Assembly (NCBI GenBank): GCA_965229445.1
Contig: OZ245876.1
Location: 496,001 to 560,000 of the forward strand
Direction: 5' to 3'
DNA from: Owenweeksia sp965229445
GTDB lineage: Bacteria; Bacteroidota; Bacteroidia; Flavobacteriales; Schleiferiaceae
DNA length: 64,000 bases
The notes beneath the pieces were generated by a model, which did not search any database, was not told the DNA's origin, and saw nothing but the letters and a program-made list of their open reading frames with translations. Position numbers and translations under genes: made by a program. Positions 33,940 through 42,718 of the stretch are shown piece after piece. The number at the start of each line of letters is the position of its first letter. The stretch's first letter is position 1.

Positions 33940-34653
33940 CTATTCTTTCACAAAGCGCAAAGACTTGCCATCTTCAAACTTGATGAAATACACTCCGCTT
34001 TTGAGTGATTCAATATTGATCGTTTCATTGTTAGCAACCGAGCCGGTGGTTACTATTGACCCCAACACATTATAGATGGAGAAATTTTCAGCGGCAAATA
34101 ATCCGGTAACCTGAATAAAATCAGTAGCCGGATTGGGATAAATATTTGGTGTGCTGACATTGTCTAACTCCATTAATTCAATGCTTTGGTTGGAAGACCG
34201 GGTATAGGAAAAGCCGCTTCCTGCAGGAACACCGCTGCCATTACCTGCCGTCCAGCTGGTGAATTTTATATCGATGTAGATATCATCCGTAATAAGATGC
34301 AACACCATATCCTGATTTACCATTTGAGGGGGTAAGCTGGAAATAGTAGTTTCCCAATCGCTAAAGGTTAATGTTGCAATATTTGCGGTAGTCCCAAAGG
34401 CCCATTCCGTATCTGCCGGACTAGCAAAATCTGAGTATTCAGTTTCAGTTTTAATGTTGAATATTCCTTTCTTATCTGCTCGCGTGATCCAAACATTGCT
34501 GGTAAGGCGATCTTGATTAGCGGCCATCGTCCAATCTGCAAAATCCGCTTTTGTAAAAGTGATTGGCGTGCCGGTCCAAATAGTTTGGGCACTGGTAGTA
34601 CCAAAGGTGGCCAAAAGAAAAAGAAGGCTTAGAAGAGGGTAAATTTTTTTCAT
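33940..34653 (-). CDS. Secreted T9SS cargo protein, paralogue 2
   Basis: 237 residues with a signal peptide (LLSLLFLLATFGTTSAQ) and the same domain as the downstream gene (IWTGTPITFTKADFADWTMAANQDRLT, ASPADTEWAFGTTANIATL, NQDMVLHLITDDIYIDIKFTSWTAGNGSGVPAGSGFSY). It ends in a T9SS sorting domain (IYPNPATDFIQVTGL...GVYFIKFEDGKSLRFVKE). The two paralogues have diverged to clearly different sequences but keep length and order, so the duplication is old. The repeat array lies between them. Confidence 0.85.
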   Translation of the reverse strand: MKKIYPLLSLLFLLATFGTTSAQTIWTGTPITFTKADFADWTMAANQDRLTSNVWITRADKKGIFNIKTETEYSDFASPADTEWAFGTTANIATLTFSDWETTISSLPPQMVNQDMVLHLITDDIYIDIKFTSWTAGNGSGVPAGSGFSYTRSSNQSIELMELDNVSTPNIYPNPATDFIQVTGLFAAENFSIYNVLGSIVTTGSVANNETINIESLKSGVYFIKFEDGKSLRFVKE

Positions 34654-34965
34654 AGTTGAGATTATTGTTTCGTTTTAGTTAAACCTGGCCACGGCTTTTC
34701 AGCCATCACCGGTAAAGTCACTAATATATCAATTTCGGAACACAAGTTTAAGGTGATTGTTTAAACGCGCCATAAGAATGAGTGGTAGAAAACTTAAGTT
34801 CGGAATATAGAATGCATGCCTAAGAGCCAGATAATGGTTCTTTTTAATCCCAGGTATAATTATGACTGGCAAAAGATAAATGCCGGAACAGGGTATGCGG
34901 CTTAGTATGGCCCATCCAGCTAATACACCCCACTACCTAATCAAACCTTCTTAAGATTTGACCTG
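34654..34965. other. Intergenic region, nothing recognised
   Basis: 312 bp between the second T9SS paralogue and the VOC gene. No coding potential, strong hairpin or repeat was seen; it presumably holds the paralogue's promoter. Confidence 0.5.
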
Positions 34966-35430
34966 CTACTTTGTAGTTTCGCCACCCATAGCCGTAAAAA
35001 CATGATCAACCGGTTCCCAGAGTTCAATTTTGTTGCCTTCGTCATCCATAATATGCACAAACTTGCCGTAGTCATAAGAAGTTATCTCATCTAGTATTGT
35101 AACTCCGTTCGACTGCAACTTTTCTACCAGTCCCTGAATATTTTGCACGCGATAGTTGATCATAAATTCCTTCTTAGAAGGTGCAAAATATTCGCTGCCC
35201 TGTTTAAATGGACTCCACTGCAGGTAATTGATTTCATCTGGTCTGTTCGCATTGCGGAATTCAAAGCTAGAGCCATAAGGAGAAGTGGCTAGCCCGAGAT
35301 TTTTCGCATACCAATCTTTGGTTTTATCGGGATCATCTGAAAAGAAAAATATACCACCGATGCCGGTAACTTTTGGTTCAACTTCGTGGGCGGTGGACTG
35401 TTGTTCGTCAGGTTTGTTTTGATTTGCCAT
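34966..35430 (-). CDS. VOC/glyoxalase-superfamily protein
   Basis: 154 residues. After a polar N-terminal leader of about 20 residues, the fold shows GIGGIFFFSDDPDKTKDWYAKNLGLATSPYGSSFEF and FVHIMDDEGNKIELWEPVDHVF, the start and end of a glyoxalase/bleomycin-resistance-like domain; the Glu in IELWEP is the usual metal ligand. Substrate unknown. Single gene near other small stand-alone enzymes. Confidence 0.83.
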   Translation of the reverse strand: MANQNKPDEQQSTAHEVEPKVTGIGGIFFFSDDPDKTKDWYAKNLGLATSPYGSSFEFRNANRPDEINYLQWSPFKQGSEYFAPSKKEFMINYRVQNIQGLVEKLQSNGVTILDEITSYDYGKFVHIMDDEGNKIELWEPVDHVFTAMGGETTK

Positions 35431-35521
35431 ATGGAGTGAATTGATGAATAAGTTGATGAATTCTGTATCAAGGTATTAAACTATTCTCTCTTGAGTATTG
35501 AACACGATTGACGCAGCCTCC

Positions 35522-35926
35522 TCAACGCATTAGCTTGAATATAGACCCTTCTCTTTTATAACCGAGCTTGGTGTAGTAGCCGTCTGCATCAGACAAGACA
35601 TAAGCATTCAATCCCGGATGGTCAGTGCTCAGTTTTTCTAGCAAAAGCTTTCCAACTTCATTTCCTCGATACTCCTCACCCACGAGCAAGTCATAAACAA
35701 ACAGATCTAGTCCAAAATCATTAACAGACCTTAAATATCCACAGATATTCCCTTGATAATGCGCTACATAGGTCAATGAATTCTTAAGTGCATTTTCGTA
35801 TTTCTGCCTACCTGCTTCTGATGAATACGACGCCCATTCTTCTCCTTCAGTTTCAATAAGTTTCATGACCCCATGATAGTCACTTTGGGGACGGTACCTG
35901 GCGATACTTAGGTGTTCAATTTGCAT
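35522..35926 (-). CDS. GNAT-family N-acetyltransferase
   Basis: 134 residues from the ATG at 35924-35926. The acetyl-CoA-binding motif is VYDLLVGEEYRGNEVGKLLLEKL (R/Q-x-x-G-x-A/G type), and ADGYYTKLGYKREGSIFKLM is the conserved C-terminal beta-strand and helix region. The frame extends 30 codons upstream, but that stretch overlaps the 3' end of the SRPBCC gene and lacks family features. Likely acetylates a small molecule or peptide amine; the substrate is unknown. Confidence 0.83.
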   Translation of the reverse strand: MQIEHLSIARYRPQSDYHGVMKLIETEGEEWASYSSEAGRQKYENALKNSLTYVAHYQGNICGYLRSVNDFGLDLFVYDLLVGEEYRGNEVGKLLLEKLSTDHPGLNAYVLSDADGYYTKLGYKREGSIFKLMR

Positions 35927-35984
35927 GGCATTATCCAATAGAGTTTGGCGCTCAGGAAAATATGAAAATAAGAAATTATATGCC

Positions 35985-36425
35985 CTAGCCCCTTTCCTCA
36001 AAGGGGATAATCTCACCCTTCTCTACATAGTTTTTTAATCCATTTAACAATAGGGCCCAGTAAAATGAGGAATGGCGAAAATGGGCATTGCATTCCGGCC
36101 AACCAACATGCCTGAACATTAGACTTATCCCATGTTCCAATTGTTCTAGATCGAAGCCGAAGGAGGTAGCTTCCCATTCTGGATCCGCCTGGGTCATTTT
36201 AATGTGAAAGCTTTGGTTCGGAATAGCCTTTGCAACCACACCAAACCAATTGTATTGTTCACCAAAGAAAAGGTTATAGGCTTCATGAGGGACCGGATTG
36301 CCGGTGCATTTTTTGGGCCACCAGTTGACCAGGTGCGTAGGTTCCGAAACTGCTGCATACAATTTTTCAATAGTGGCGTTAATCACCAGGTCGTGATATA
36401 TGGCGAAGGTAGATTTAGTCTGCAT
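35985..36425 (-). CDS. SRPBCC/AHSA1-like START-domain protein
   Basis: 146 residues of the Bet v1-like fold: ATIEKLYAAVSEPTHLVNWWPKKC at the N terminus, typical of polyketide-cyclase/AHSA1 proteins, and HFRHSSFYWALLLNGLKNYVEKGE as the long C-terminal helix. Such proteins bind hydrophobic ligands or assist chaperones. It lies upstream of the GNAT gene on the same strand with a 58-bp gap. Confidence 0.82.
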   Translation of the reverse strand: MQTKSTFAIYHDLVINATIEKLYAAVSEPTHLVNWWPKKCTGNPVPHEAYNLFFGEQYNWFGVVAKAIPNQSFHIKMTQADPEWEATSFGFDLEQLEHGISLMFRHVGWPECNAHFRHSSFYWALLLNGLKNYVEKGEIIPFEERG

Positions 36426-36493
36426 GGAGGGATTATTAAGCTAGCCTTAGAAAGTTACTGCAAATTATCTAATTCCATTTAAGTCTTGGATCT

Positions 36494-37189
36494 TTAACTT
36501 TTTTGAAGTTGCATGATCGACAAGACATGTAAAAATACGGCAGTAGGCATAAGAAAGCCGGCAATTAATACATAGGGATAGGTCATGGCCTCCAGGGGTA
36601 ACAGCGGGCTTGGACTTCCGAATAATCCGGGTGTGTACAGCGAGGCCATAAATAGAAAAATAACGCTAGCCAAGATTAGCAGTCCGAGGTAGTTCCAATA
36701 AATAAGTAACTTTTTGGAGAGGAGCTTTTTGCGATATATCAGGAATGCCATCACCGGCGCCGTGCATGCAAATACTATATCGAAATTATAACCTTCAATA
36801 GTCACCTGGTAATTGAAAATTCCTTCAGCCAGGGCAAATACGAAGAGGATTTCCACCAGTATTCTGAAAGATTGAAAATATATGATCCAGGCTTGTGGAA
36901 TACTATTTATCCATAATCGATTCCGATGCTTATAAAGAAATATTCCGGTAAATATGAAGCTAGGCATGACGAAAGCAAGTGCAAACCTCGGCGGAAAATC
37001 ATAAGATTTCAGCAGATTACTTGAGCCGAGAGATGCAATATACATATGCCACAATATCAGAGTTAAAACCAGAATATACTTTGGTCTACGAGTATTCTGA
37101 GAAGTGGAGTTAATCGCTCTAAATCCAATCCCAATTAGAAAGAGGAGCGTCAACAGGCTGAGCGCAATATAGGATAATTTGAGCAGCAT
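36494..37189 (-). CDS. Polytopic membrane protein of unknown function
   Basis: 231 residues with about seven hydrophobic helices (for example LLTLLFLIGIGFRAI, FALAFVMPSFIFTGIFLY, LIYWNYLGLLILASVIFLFMASLY, YPYVLIAGFLMPTAVFLHVLSIMQL). No conserved catalytic motif that I recognise. It lies 23 bp after the next small membrane protein gene on the same strand and probably shares its transcript. Confidence 0.7.
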   Translation of the reverse strand: MLLKLSYIALSLLTLLFLIGIGFRAINSTSQNTRRPKYILVLTLILWHMYIASLGSSNLLKSYDFPPRFALAFVMPSFIFTGIFLYKHRNRLWINSIPQAWIIYFQSFRILVEILFVFALAEGIFNYQVTIEGYNFDIVFACTAPVMAFLIYRKKLLSKKLLIYWNYLGLLILASVIFLFMASLYTPGLFGSPSPLLPLEAMTYPYVLIAGFLMPTAVFLHVLSIMQLQKS

Positions 37190-37212
37190 AATAACCAGGG
37201 TTTCGCAAACGA

Positions 37213-37533
37213 CTAATTCTTATTGCTTAAATCGAAATGAATACCCCCAAATAACCGGGAAAACAGATTATAAACCCCAGCTTCTAGAATGCCGGCAATA
37301 AATCCGGCGATGGCAAAAATCACGGGCATACCTATCAAGGCTCCAAAGGCTAATATGGTTCCGTAGCTTAGGCCGGGCGTTTCATTAGAACTGATCCACC
37401 CAAGGCTAACCAGGGTGTCTATGATTAAACCTCCAAAGGAGTAAATAATTCCAGCTAGCAAACCGATTAAAGCCAACAAAAAGGCCTGAAATTGGGCGAA
37501 AACTATATATCGAAGAGTAGATCTTACTTTCAT
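37213..37533 (-). CDS. Small membrane protein of unknown function
   Basis: 106 residues with two hydrophobic segments (FLLALIGLLAGIIYSFGGLIIDTLVSL and ILAFGALIGMPVIFAIAGFIAGILEAGVYNLF). Small membrane proteins of this shape are frequent in Bacteroidota, without assigned function. It is upstream of, and probably co-transcribed with, the 231-residue membrane protein. Confidence 0.68.
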   Translation of the reverse strand: MKVRSTLRYIVFAQFQAFLLALIGLLAGIIYSFGGLIIDTLVSLGWISSNETPGLSYGTILAFGALIGMPVIFAIAGFIAGILEAGVYNLFSRLFGGIHFDLSNKN

Positions 37534-37702
37534 ACGCTTAGATTGAGGCGGTGAGTCTAATAAAACTACGCATTTTTAATTAGCCATGAATTGAGCATCG
37601 AAGCAATTGAAATATTGTCTAAAGATGAATTTTTACCATGCAATCTTTCTTTCGCTTTTTGTATCTTGAGTACTCAATACTAATTGCCTCAAAACCAAAC
37701 CG

Positions 37703-38770
37703 ATGAAAGCAATCTATTTATTATTTCTAAGTCTTTGCCTATCTCTTTTTTCCTGCGGTCAGGCTAGTGAAAGTGGCCCTGTTGGCGACCTGGTATCCGA
37801 GGATTATGCTACAGATGAATCTGGCAAACAAGTATCTGATAATCAGGAAAAGAAAGGAAAGGTATTGGTTATGACAGCCATGCACAATCCCAAAACAGGA
37901 GAGTTGATTGGGCATATCCCTATTCCCAAAGACTGGAAAATAGAAGGAGGGTCGTTTGTGGGGCCCAATGGTATAAAGACTTCTGACTATCCCAACCGGT
38001 TTTTCACATTTGAGCAACGCTGGCCGATGGATTTGGAAGAAGTAGTTCGGCAGGATATTGCTCCAGAATTCTATCAGAACGGAGGTAAGATTCTGGGTAC
38101 GTTTGTTATACCAGAGTTGGAGAATTATGATAGGGCATATTATAAGCTCCTCTGGACCTTTGGTGAGCCCAACACAAGCTTTCACGTGTTGGGAGTGGAT
38201 TGTGAAACACCAGATGGCCAGCGCGCTTTGTTAATTCTGCGTCAAATGATCAGTGAAAGTCCATATGGGAGTTCCTGGGGTTATTATATCAATATTTTGG
38301 ATGCCAATAAGGACGCCTATGAGGAGGCCAAGAGTGATTTCATTTTTGCTTTGAGTCATGTGCAGCCAGATATGGAACAAATTCAGCGATACAATCAAAG
38401 AGAAATAGCCAAAAGCAATGCCAGCTGGGCGGCCCACAGTCAAAGGATGGCGGCCAATCAAGCGGCGTTTAATGCCAGAAATCAGGCCTGGATGGATGCT
38501 TCAAATGGTATTAGCGATATGAGTATGAAAGGTTGGCGGGCGCGGAATGAGATGACCGACGCAGGCCATGCCAATACTATCAACAGCATACATGAAGAAC
38601 AGACGATTACCGACCCCAGTACGGGCCAAAGTATGCAGGTAGAAGCAGGTTCTAACCGCTACTTTACCAATAGCAATAACGAGTATATCCGCACCGACAG
38701 TTACTTCTATGATCCCAATGCAGACCATAGTGTTAACCACTACGAATGGAAGGAGTGGAAGGGGAATTGA
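37703..38770 (+). CDS. Lipoprotein of unknown function
   Basis: 355 residues with a signal peptide ending in LFSCG, so the mature N-terminal Cys is about residue 18. The middle (about 55-230) is a globular domain with HIPIPKDWKIEGGSFVGPNGIKT and FEQRWPMDLEEVVRQDIAPEF. The C-terminal third is unusually rich in Asn, Ala and Gln (about residues 240-280), then ends with DPSTGQSMQVEAGSNRYFTNSNNEYIRTDSYFYDPN, a tyrosine-rich segment resembling proteins that carry similar tails. Function unknown. It stands alone on the plus strand. Confidence 0.75.
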   Translation: MKAIYLLFLSLCLSLFSCGQASESGPVGDLVSEDYATDESGKQVSDNQEKKGKVLVMTAMHNPKTGELIGHIPIPKDWKIEGGSFVGPNGIKTSDYPNRFFTFEQRWPMDLEEVVRQDIAPEFYQNGGKILGTFVIPELENYDRAYYKLLWTFGEPNTSFHVLGVDCETPDGQRALLILRQMISESPYGSSWGYYINILDANKDAYEEAKSDFIFALSHVQPDMEQIQRYNQREIAKSNASWAAHSQRMAANQAAFNARNQAWMDASNGISDMSMKGWRARNEMTDAGHANTINSIHEEQTITDPSTGQSMQVEAGSNRYFTNSNNEYIRTDSYFYDPNADHSVNHYEWKEWKGN

Positions 38771-38941
38771 GCTACCATAGAAATAAGGTGCTCGAAGCAG
38801 TATTCCTGGGATGAACTGACATCTTATGCAGCCTCGGAAGCATGTTTCATCCGAAGTGCGGTGGCTCGCATGAGTAATTGCAAAGCTGAGCGGGTTGAAT
38901 GGCGCGATGTCGGACTAAGCAGGATAGGCAAGGCTACATTT

Positions 38942-39739
38942 TTAATCCATTTTCAAAACAAATCTTAGCCCGTCATAAAAACTGGGATATGGCACATGTC
39001 CGTAGTGCTCATAGGTTTGATACTGGAAGAGTATTCTATCTCCTAATTCCGAATCTACTTTCTTAGAAAATTGAAGCATGGCATGATGGACTTCCTGATC
39101 GGGATCATATGGGTCGGCCAAAGAATTAGCAATGAACAATGATTTCCCTTCAAACGCGCTTTTGTTTTTAAAGGAATGATCAACCAGAGCCTCAAAATAA
39201 TCAGCCATATCTGCGTACCAACCCGCACTGTTGCCAATATAATGGTCGAATAGCTCAGGCTTTTCTAAAAAGGCATACAGCACAAATAGTCCGCTCAAGG
39301 AACGGCCACGAATGGTCAGGTCACCATTAGAGCGATACTGCTGGTTTATGTATGGAATCAGCTCTTGTTCTAAGAAATTAAGAAAGGATTCGGCTCCCGG
39401 ATTATCTACTTCATATGTGGGAGTGCTTAATGGCATCATATCTCTGTTGCGATTCGTATTGGGAATAGCGACAATGATCATATTGGCCCGAAGTTGGTTC
39501 GTTACATGAATAGCTTCTAGTAAATTGCTGTTTAACCCATCTAGTAGGAACAGTACGGGATATAACTTATTTGAAGTTTCGTAATCTTTTGGAAGATTTA
39601 CGATGAGCTTTCTATTCTCCTTTAAAATTTCTGATGGGATACTGTCTTGAATACCCATAGAAACCAAAGGATCTTGAGAATAACCAGTCCCTGACTTTAG
39701 TAATCCTAGAAGTATAACAGCTCGCAGGTAGTTTCTCAT
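38942..39739 (-). CDS. Esterase of the alpha/beta-hydrolase superfamily (IroE/Fes-like)
   Basis: 265 residues with a signal peptide. The fold shows RKLIVNLPKDYETSNKLYPVLFLLDG at the start, the nucleophile elbow IRGRSLSGLFVLYAF (Ser of G-x-S-x-S/G) and EHYGHVPYPSFYDGLRFVL with the catalytic His near the end, as in putative esterases of the esterase D/IroE group. Natural substrates in this group include siderophores or small esters; here it is undefined. Likely periplasmic. Confidence 0.85.
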   Translation of the reverse strand: MRNYLRAVILLGLLKSGTGYSQDPLVSMGIQDSIPSEILKENRKLIVNLPKDYETSNKLYPVLFLLDGLNSNLLEAIHVTNQLRANMIIVAIPNTNRNRDMMPLSTPTYEVDNPGAESFLNFLEQELIPYINQQYRSNGDLTIRGRSLSGLFVLYAFLEKPELFDHYIGNSAGWYADMADYFEALVDHSFKNKSAFEGKSLFIANSLADPYDPDQEVHHAMLQFSKKVDSELGDRILFQYQTYEHYGHVPYPSFYDGLRFVLKMD

Positions 39740-40490
39740 GGTGATGTTCTCAATTTAATGCGCCTACTTGAATCCACGATCATCAATCTAGCATGATCTG
39801 TGGCTTGAGAAGTGGTTTAAGTCTTCTCCCATACCTATAAAGTCTAAAAGTAGAACTCTAATCCTAGAAGCCGTAATTTGAGATAGAGTAAATTTTTGCT
39901 CTACGCATACGGCCTTAAGGGCCATGCAAGCTCCAAAGAGCTTCCTGCGCGGGATAGAATGCTTCAAATGCAGCTTCCAAAAGTTTAAACCCCAGGACTT
40001 GTTTTTTCACTCTTGCAGGTATGGTAGGGTAACATCCGGCAGGTTGCTATGCACAATTCTTATGTAAAAGCATTGCTCTCCGTGCTTTTAGCAGCGGTGA
40101 TTGTAAGTGTATAGTATTTACCCCTGCATGTCTAGCACGTACCGATGAGCTGCGCTATCAAAAAACAAACCCCTTCAAGCTCTAAAATGCAAGTACAGAA
40201 AAGACCACAAAACATCGTGGGTGGCCCCAAGACAAATGGGGACTACATGCTTATAGCAAATTGCTTTTCGTCACCTTATTAAATCAAACCGGTGCTGGTG
40301 GCTGCGGGCATATCAAAACGCAGACTACATATGGCTTGGCCTGCCCAGAGCTTGACGAGGGGCTGAGCATAAAGGAACTATCGCTGCCCTACAAACAATT
40401 GACGGATTTATTAAGAGGGAATTTATTAATTCCTAGCCTGGCTTGGAATTGCTTCTTTAAATGGGATGCTTTGTATTGCGTTCGTTTTTA
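39740..40490. other. Long intergenic region with degenerate fragments
   Basis: 751 bp. A short ORF at 40145-40282 (45 codons) and another at 40049-40114 exist, but nothing supports expression. A segment at 40341-40369 (CCCAGAGCTTGACGAGGGGC) resembles the CTTCGACAAGCTCAG-type REP palindromes of Bacteroidota, read as PELDEGLS in one frame. The stretch may be decayed genes and repeat debris. Confidence 0.5.
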
Positions 40491-41195
40491 TTAATTGACT
40501 TCTTTCTCAATTAATAGAATAAGATTTTCTGCTTTTCTTATCATTCGCTCTGCAAACCATTTATTAGATTGATAGATGTAACATTGATAGTTAATCAGGT
40601 TAACCAACCTGCCATTATTTAATTCTTTTATAACGGAAACTTTACTGCATTTTAAGTTTTCATCAATTTCTAACTTTTTTATAAGATAACCTTCTATGTT
40701 ATCAGCAACAAAAGTAGAATTGTAGTTGGTGTATTTAGTGTAAATGTTTTGGTCATCTAAATAGTAGTCGTGTAGAGCATTTATTAAAGTTGAATCACCA
40801 ATAATATCGATAAAGCCAGATTGATTTAGTTTATTATATGACCTACTCAAGTCTGGACTGATTAGAGATGTAGATATAAGGTCAAAAGTGTTTTCTACAT
40901 CAACACTATCAAATTGTTTTGCCTTAATATGATTTAAATACTTTATAATCTGGTCACTACGGGATATTTCGTTTTGAAAAAAGCCAATTTCTTGAAGTAA
41001 ATCATATTTAACCTCTCTCAAGTTATTTAAGGTGCTACTACGTGATTTACTCAGTTCATTCCTGTTATTAATACTAATCGCTATTAAAATCCCAATAACC
41101 ACAAGCACTATTTCCCCAATAGCATAAATCAGATACTTACTGAATTGGTTCTCAGAGAGCAGTTTTTGTCTAATTTTTCTGAAGAATTTTATCAT
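40491..41195 (-). CDS. DUF6090-like membrane protein
   Basis: 234 residues. The N terminus (MIKFFRKIRQKLLSENQFS followed by KYLIYAIGEIVLVVIGILIAI-SINN) is the stereotyped start of the DUF6090 group found widely in Flavobacteriales: an amphipathic basic helix, one membrane helix, then a soluble helical domain. The function is unknown. The rest has low complexity with many Lys, Asn and Ile codons, giving a visibly lower GC than neighbours, which could indicate recent acquisition. Confidence 0.85.
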   Translation of the reverse strand: MIKFFRKIRQKLLSENQFSKYLIYAIGEIVLVVIGILIAISINNRNELSKSRSSTLNNLREVKYDLLQEIGFFQNEISRSDQIIKYLNHIKAKQFDSVDVENTFDLISTSLISPDLSRSYNKLNQSGFIDIIGDSTLINALHDYYLDDQNIYTKYTNYNSTFVADNIEGYLIKKLEIDENLKCSKVSVIKELNNGRLVNLINYQCYIYQSNKWFAERMIRKAENLILLIEKEVN

Positions 41196-41271
41196 AAGGA
41201 AGTGGGTTTTCGTGATGAAGGATCAAGGGTTTATTTTAGGCAGGCTGTTTAAACTTGACTAGTGGGATTAT

Positions 41272-42201
41272 TTAGTTTCCAATACCATATTTAAGTTGCC
41301 TATTGTATTCTTCTGTGGGAAAGCTGCCTTTAGAGTTTTTAATAAGATTTTCTTCACTCATCGTCCATAGCTCATAGCCACTGACCTTAACTTTATGGCC
41401 TCTGCCATCGGGGTGAGCGTCGGTACCAGTAAAGGTCCAGTGAAATTCTATGCCATCGGGATTATGAATCAATCTGTCATAGCTCACCTTCATGTCCGGG
41501 AATCTACTCATAAAGCTTCGGGCAACTTCCGAGATAGCCGTTCTTCCTCTCGCGGGTGTAGCATCGTTTATCTGCAAAGCACCGTCTTCCTCATAAAACA
41601 TGGCCACAAAGTCTGGTCTGGTACTTCCCCACACCTGTGCATAATGTCTGGCAAAGAGGTCTATATCAAATTTCATTTTCTCTTGTGGCGGTTGATGAAC
41701 GGACCACGCAATACTAAAAAGCTTCCAATCATCATCAGCTTTTATGAGTATCATATGATTAATTTCTCTTTTTCCGGGTATCCCGAAGCTCTGGATTCCA
41801 GCATCAGCTTTGACCAAGGCCATACGATCTGTCACAATAATTTCATAATCATCAACTATTTCCAGATAAGGTGTGGCGTTAGAATCCTGGTAAATTTTAT
41901 AAATATCTTCAACCGCCCACTGCTTGTTTACCCAAAAGCTATCCTTGAAGACCGTATTTCCCACCAGCGCATCATCAAAGATCAATTCTTTCATAGCATC
42001 AACATTTTTGTTGCCCGCAGCAAACAGAAGCTTTTCTACGAATTCCACTATTTCCGGATGCTGTTGATTTTGAGCGGTGTCCTTCTGGCCTTGCGCCAAA
42101 GGTTCAGTGCGTACTGGTTGATCCTGATTACTTAGACAACTCACCAGAAGTAGGGAGAAGAATAAAAATGATAAAAGTGGATTGCGGAAATTGGGTGCCA
42201 T
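41272..42201 (-). CDS. NTF2/SnoaL-like double-domain lipoprotein
   Basis: 309 residues. The signal peptide ends at LVSC (Cys about residue 21). Two NTF2-like domains follow: about 45-165 (ends IAWSVHQPP) and about 170-309, the latter with FARHYAQVWGSTRPDFVAMFYEEDGALQINDATPARGRTAISEVARSFMSRFPDM, a typical SnoaL-type nuclear-transport-factor-2 fold. Such domains act as small-molecule isomerases or binding modules. Activity is unknown. Confidence 0.82.
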   Translation of the reverse strand: MAPNFRNPLLSFLFFSLLLVSCLSNQDQPVRTEPLAQGQKDTAQNQQHPEIVEFVEKLLFAAGNKNVDAMKELIFDDALVGNTVFKDSFWVNKQWAVEDIYKIYQDSNATPYLEIVDDYEIIVTDRMALVKADAGIQSFGIPGKREINHMILIKADDDWKLFSIAWSVHQPPQEKMKFDIDLFARHYAQVWGSTRPDFVAMFYEEDGALQINDATPARGRTAISEVARSFMSRFPDMKVSYDRLIHNPDGIEFHWTFTGTDAHPDGRGHKVKVSGYELWTMSEENLIKNSKGSFPTEEYNRQLKYGIGN

Positions 42202-42356
42202 GCTCCAGGTGTATTATTGCTGTTAACGACTCGGCTAAGCGTCAGTACGACTTCTTAGTTTGATGTTGTTCGAGTTGCTTGAAGTTCGTTTAAAGATAAA
42301 GTATTCTCTGCGAGACATAATAGTTCAGGCGAAAGCATTGGTTCTTTACTTACAAA

Positions 42357-42512
42357 TGGTTACAGGAAACTGCAAGGCATTATCCAAACCTGTTTGTGCA
42401 TTGGCAATATGGCTTTAAGCCTTGACTTGTTAAGAAGATCCGTATGACGGGAGACTGTCACGTACGGTTCTGTGAGAGGTTTAGGGGTGAAACTCCCCTT
42501 TACCTACTCGAC
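42357..42512 (+). mobile_element. 3'-end fragment of a group II intron
   Basis: The frame from 42357 reads a maturase C terminus (WLQETARHYPNLFVHWQYGFKP, stop 42423-42425) homologous to the last 22 codons of the intact maturase at 57596. It is followed by a domain V-like segment (GAGACTGTCACGTACGGTTC), domain VI (AGGGGTGAAACTCCCCT) and the terminal CTACTCGAC, all matching the end of the complete intron at 57687 with scattered changes. The 5' 1.6 kb is missing. Both copies are followed by the same type of T/C-rich sequence. Confidence 0.88.
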
Positions 42513-42718
42513 TTTCTTTCTTTTTATTTTTCTGTCCATAGTGTCAACCGGTTAAGAAGGCCATATTTGTCCGTTCGTGTCATTGTTTTTCTATTCAGTC
42601 GCGCGTGGGGCATTTTTGAAAATTTCTTTTTTGGGCTGGGCAGGCACACTCTTTGGCTGGCTTAGGTCTGCGTGTGGCCATGAGCGGCCAGCCAATGTGT
42701 GTGACTGATGCGTGGGAT
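42513..42718. other. Segment between intron remnant and RecQ gene, with repeats
   Basis: Contains GCATTTTTGAAAATTTCT (42610-42627), the reverse complement of a segment at 53519-53536 on the other side of the operon, and GGCTGG/CCAGCC inverted elements around 42650-42690. No gene. It probably carries the operon's transcription end, but no classical terminator was seen. Confidence 0.5.

Noticed and set aside
40145..40282. 45-codon ORF (and one at 40049-40114) as small genes
   Set aside because: No promoter, ribosome-binding or codon support and no recognisable family; mentioned only within the intergenic entry.
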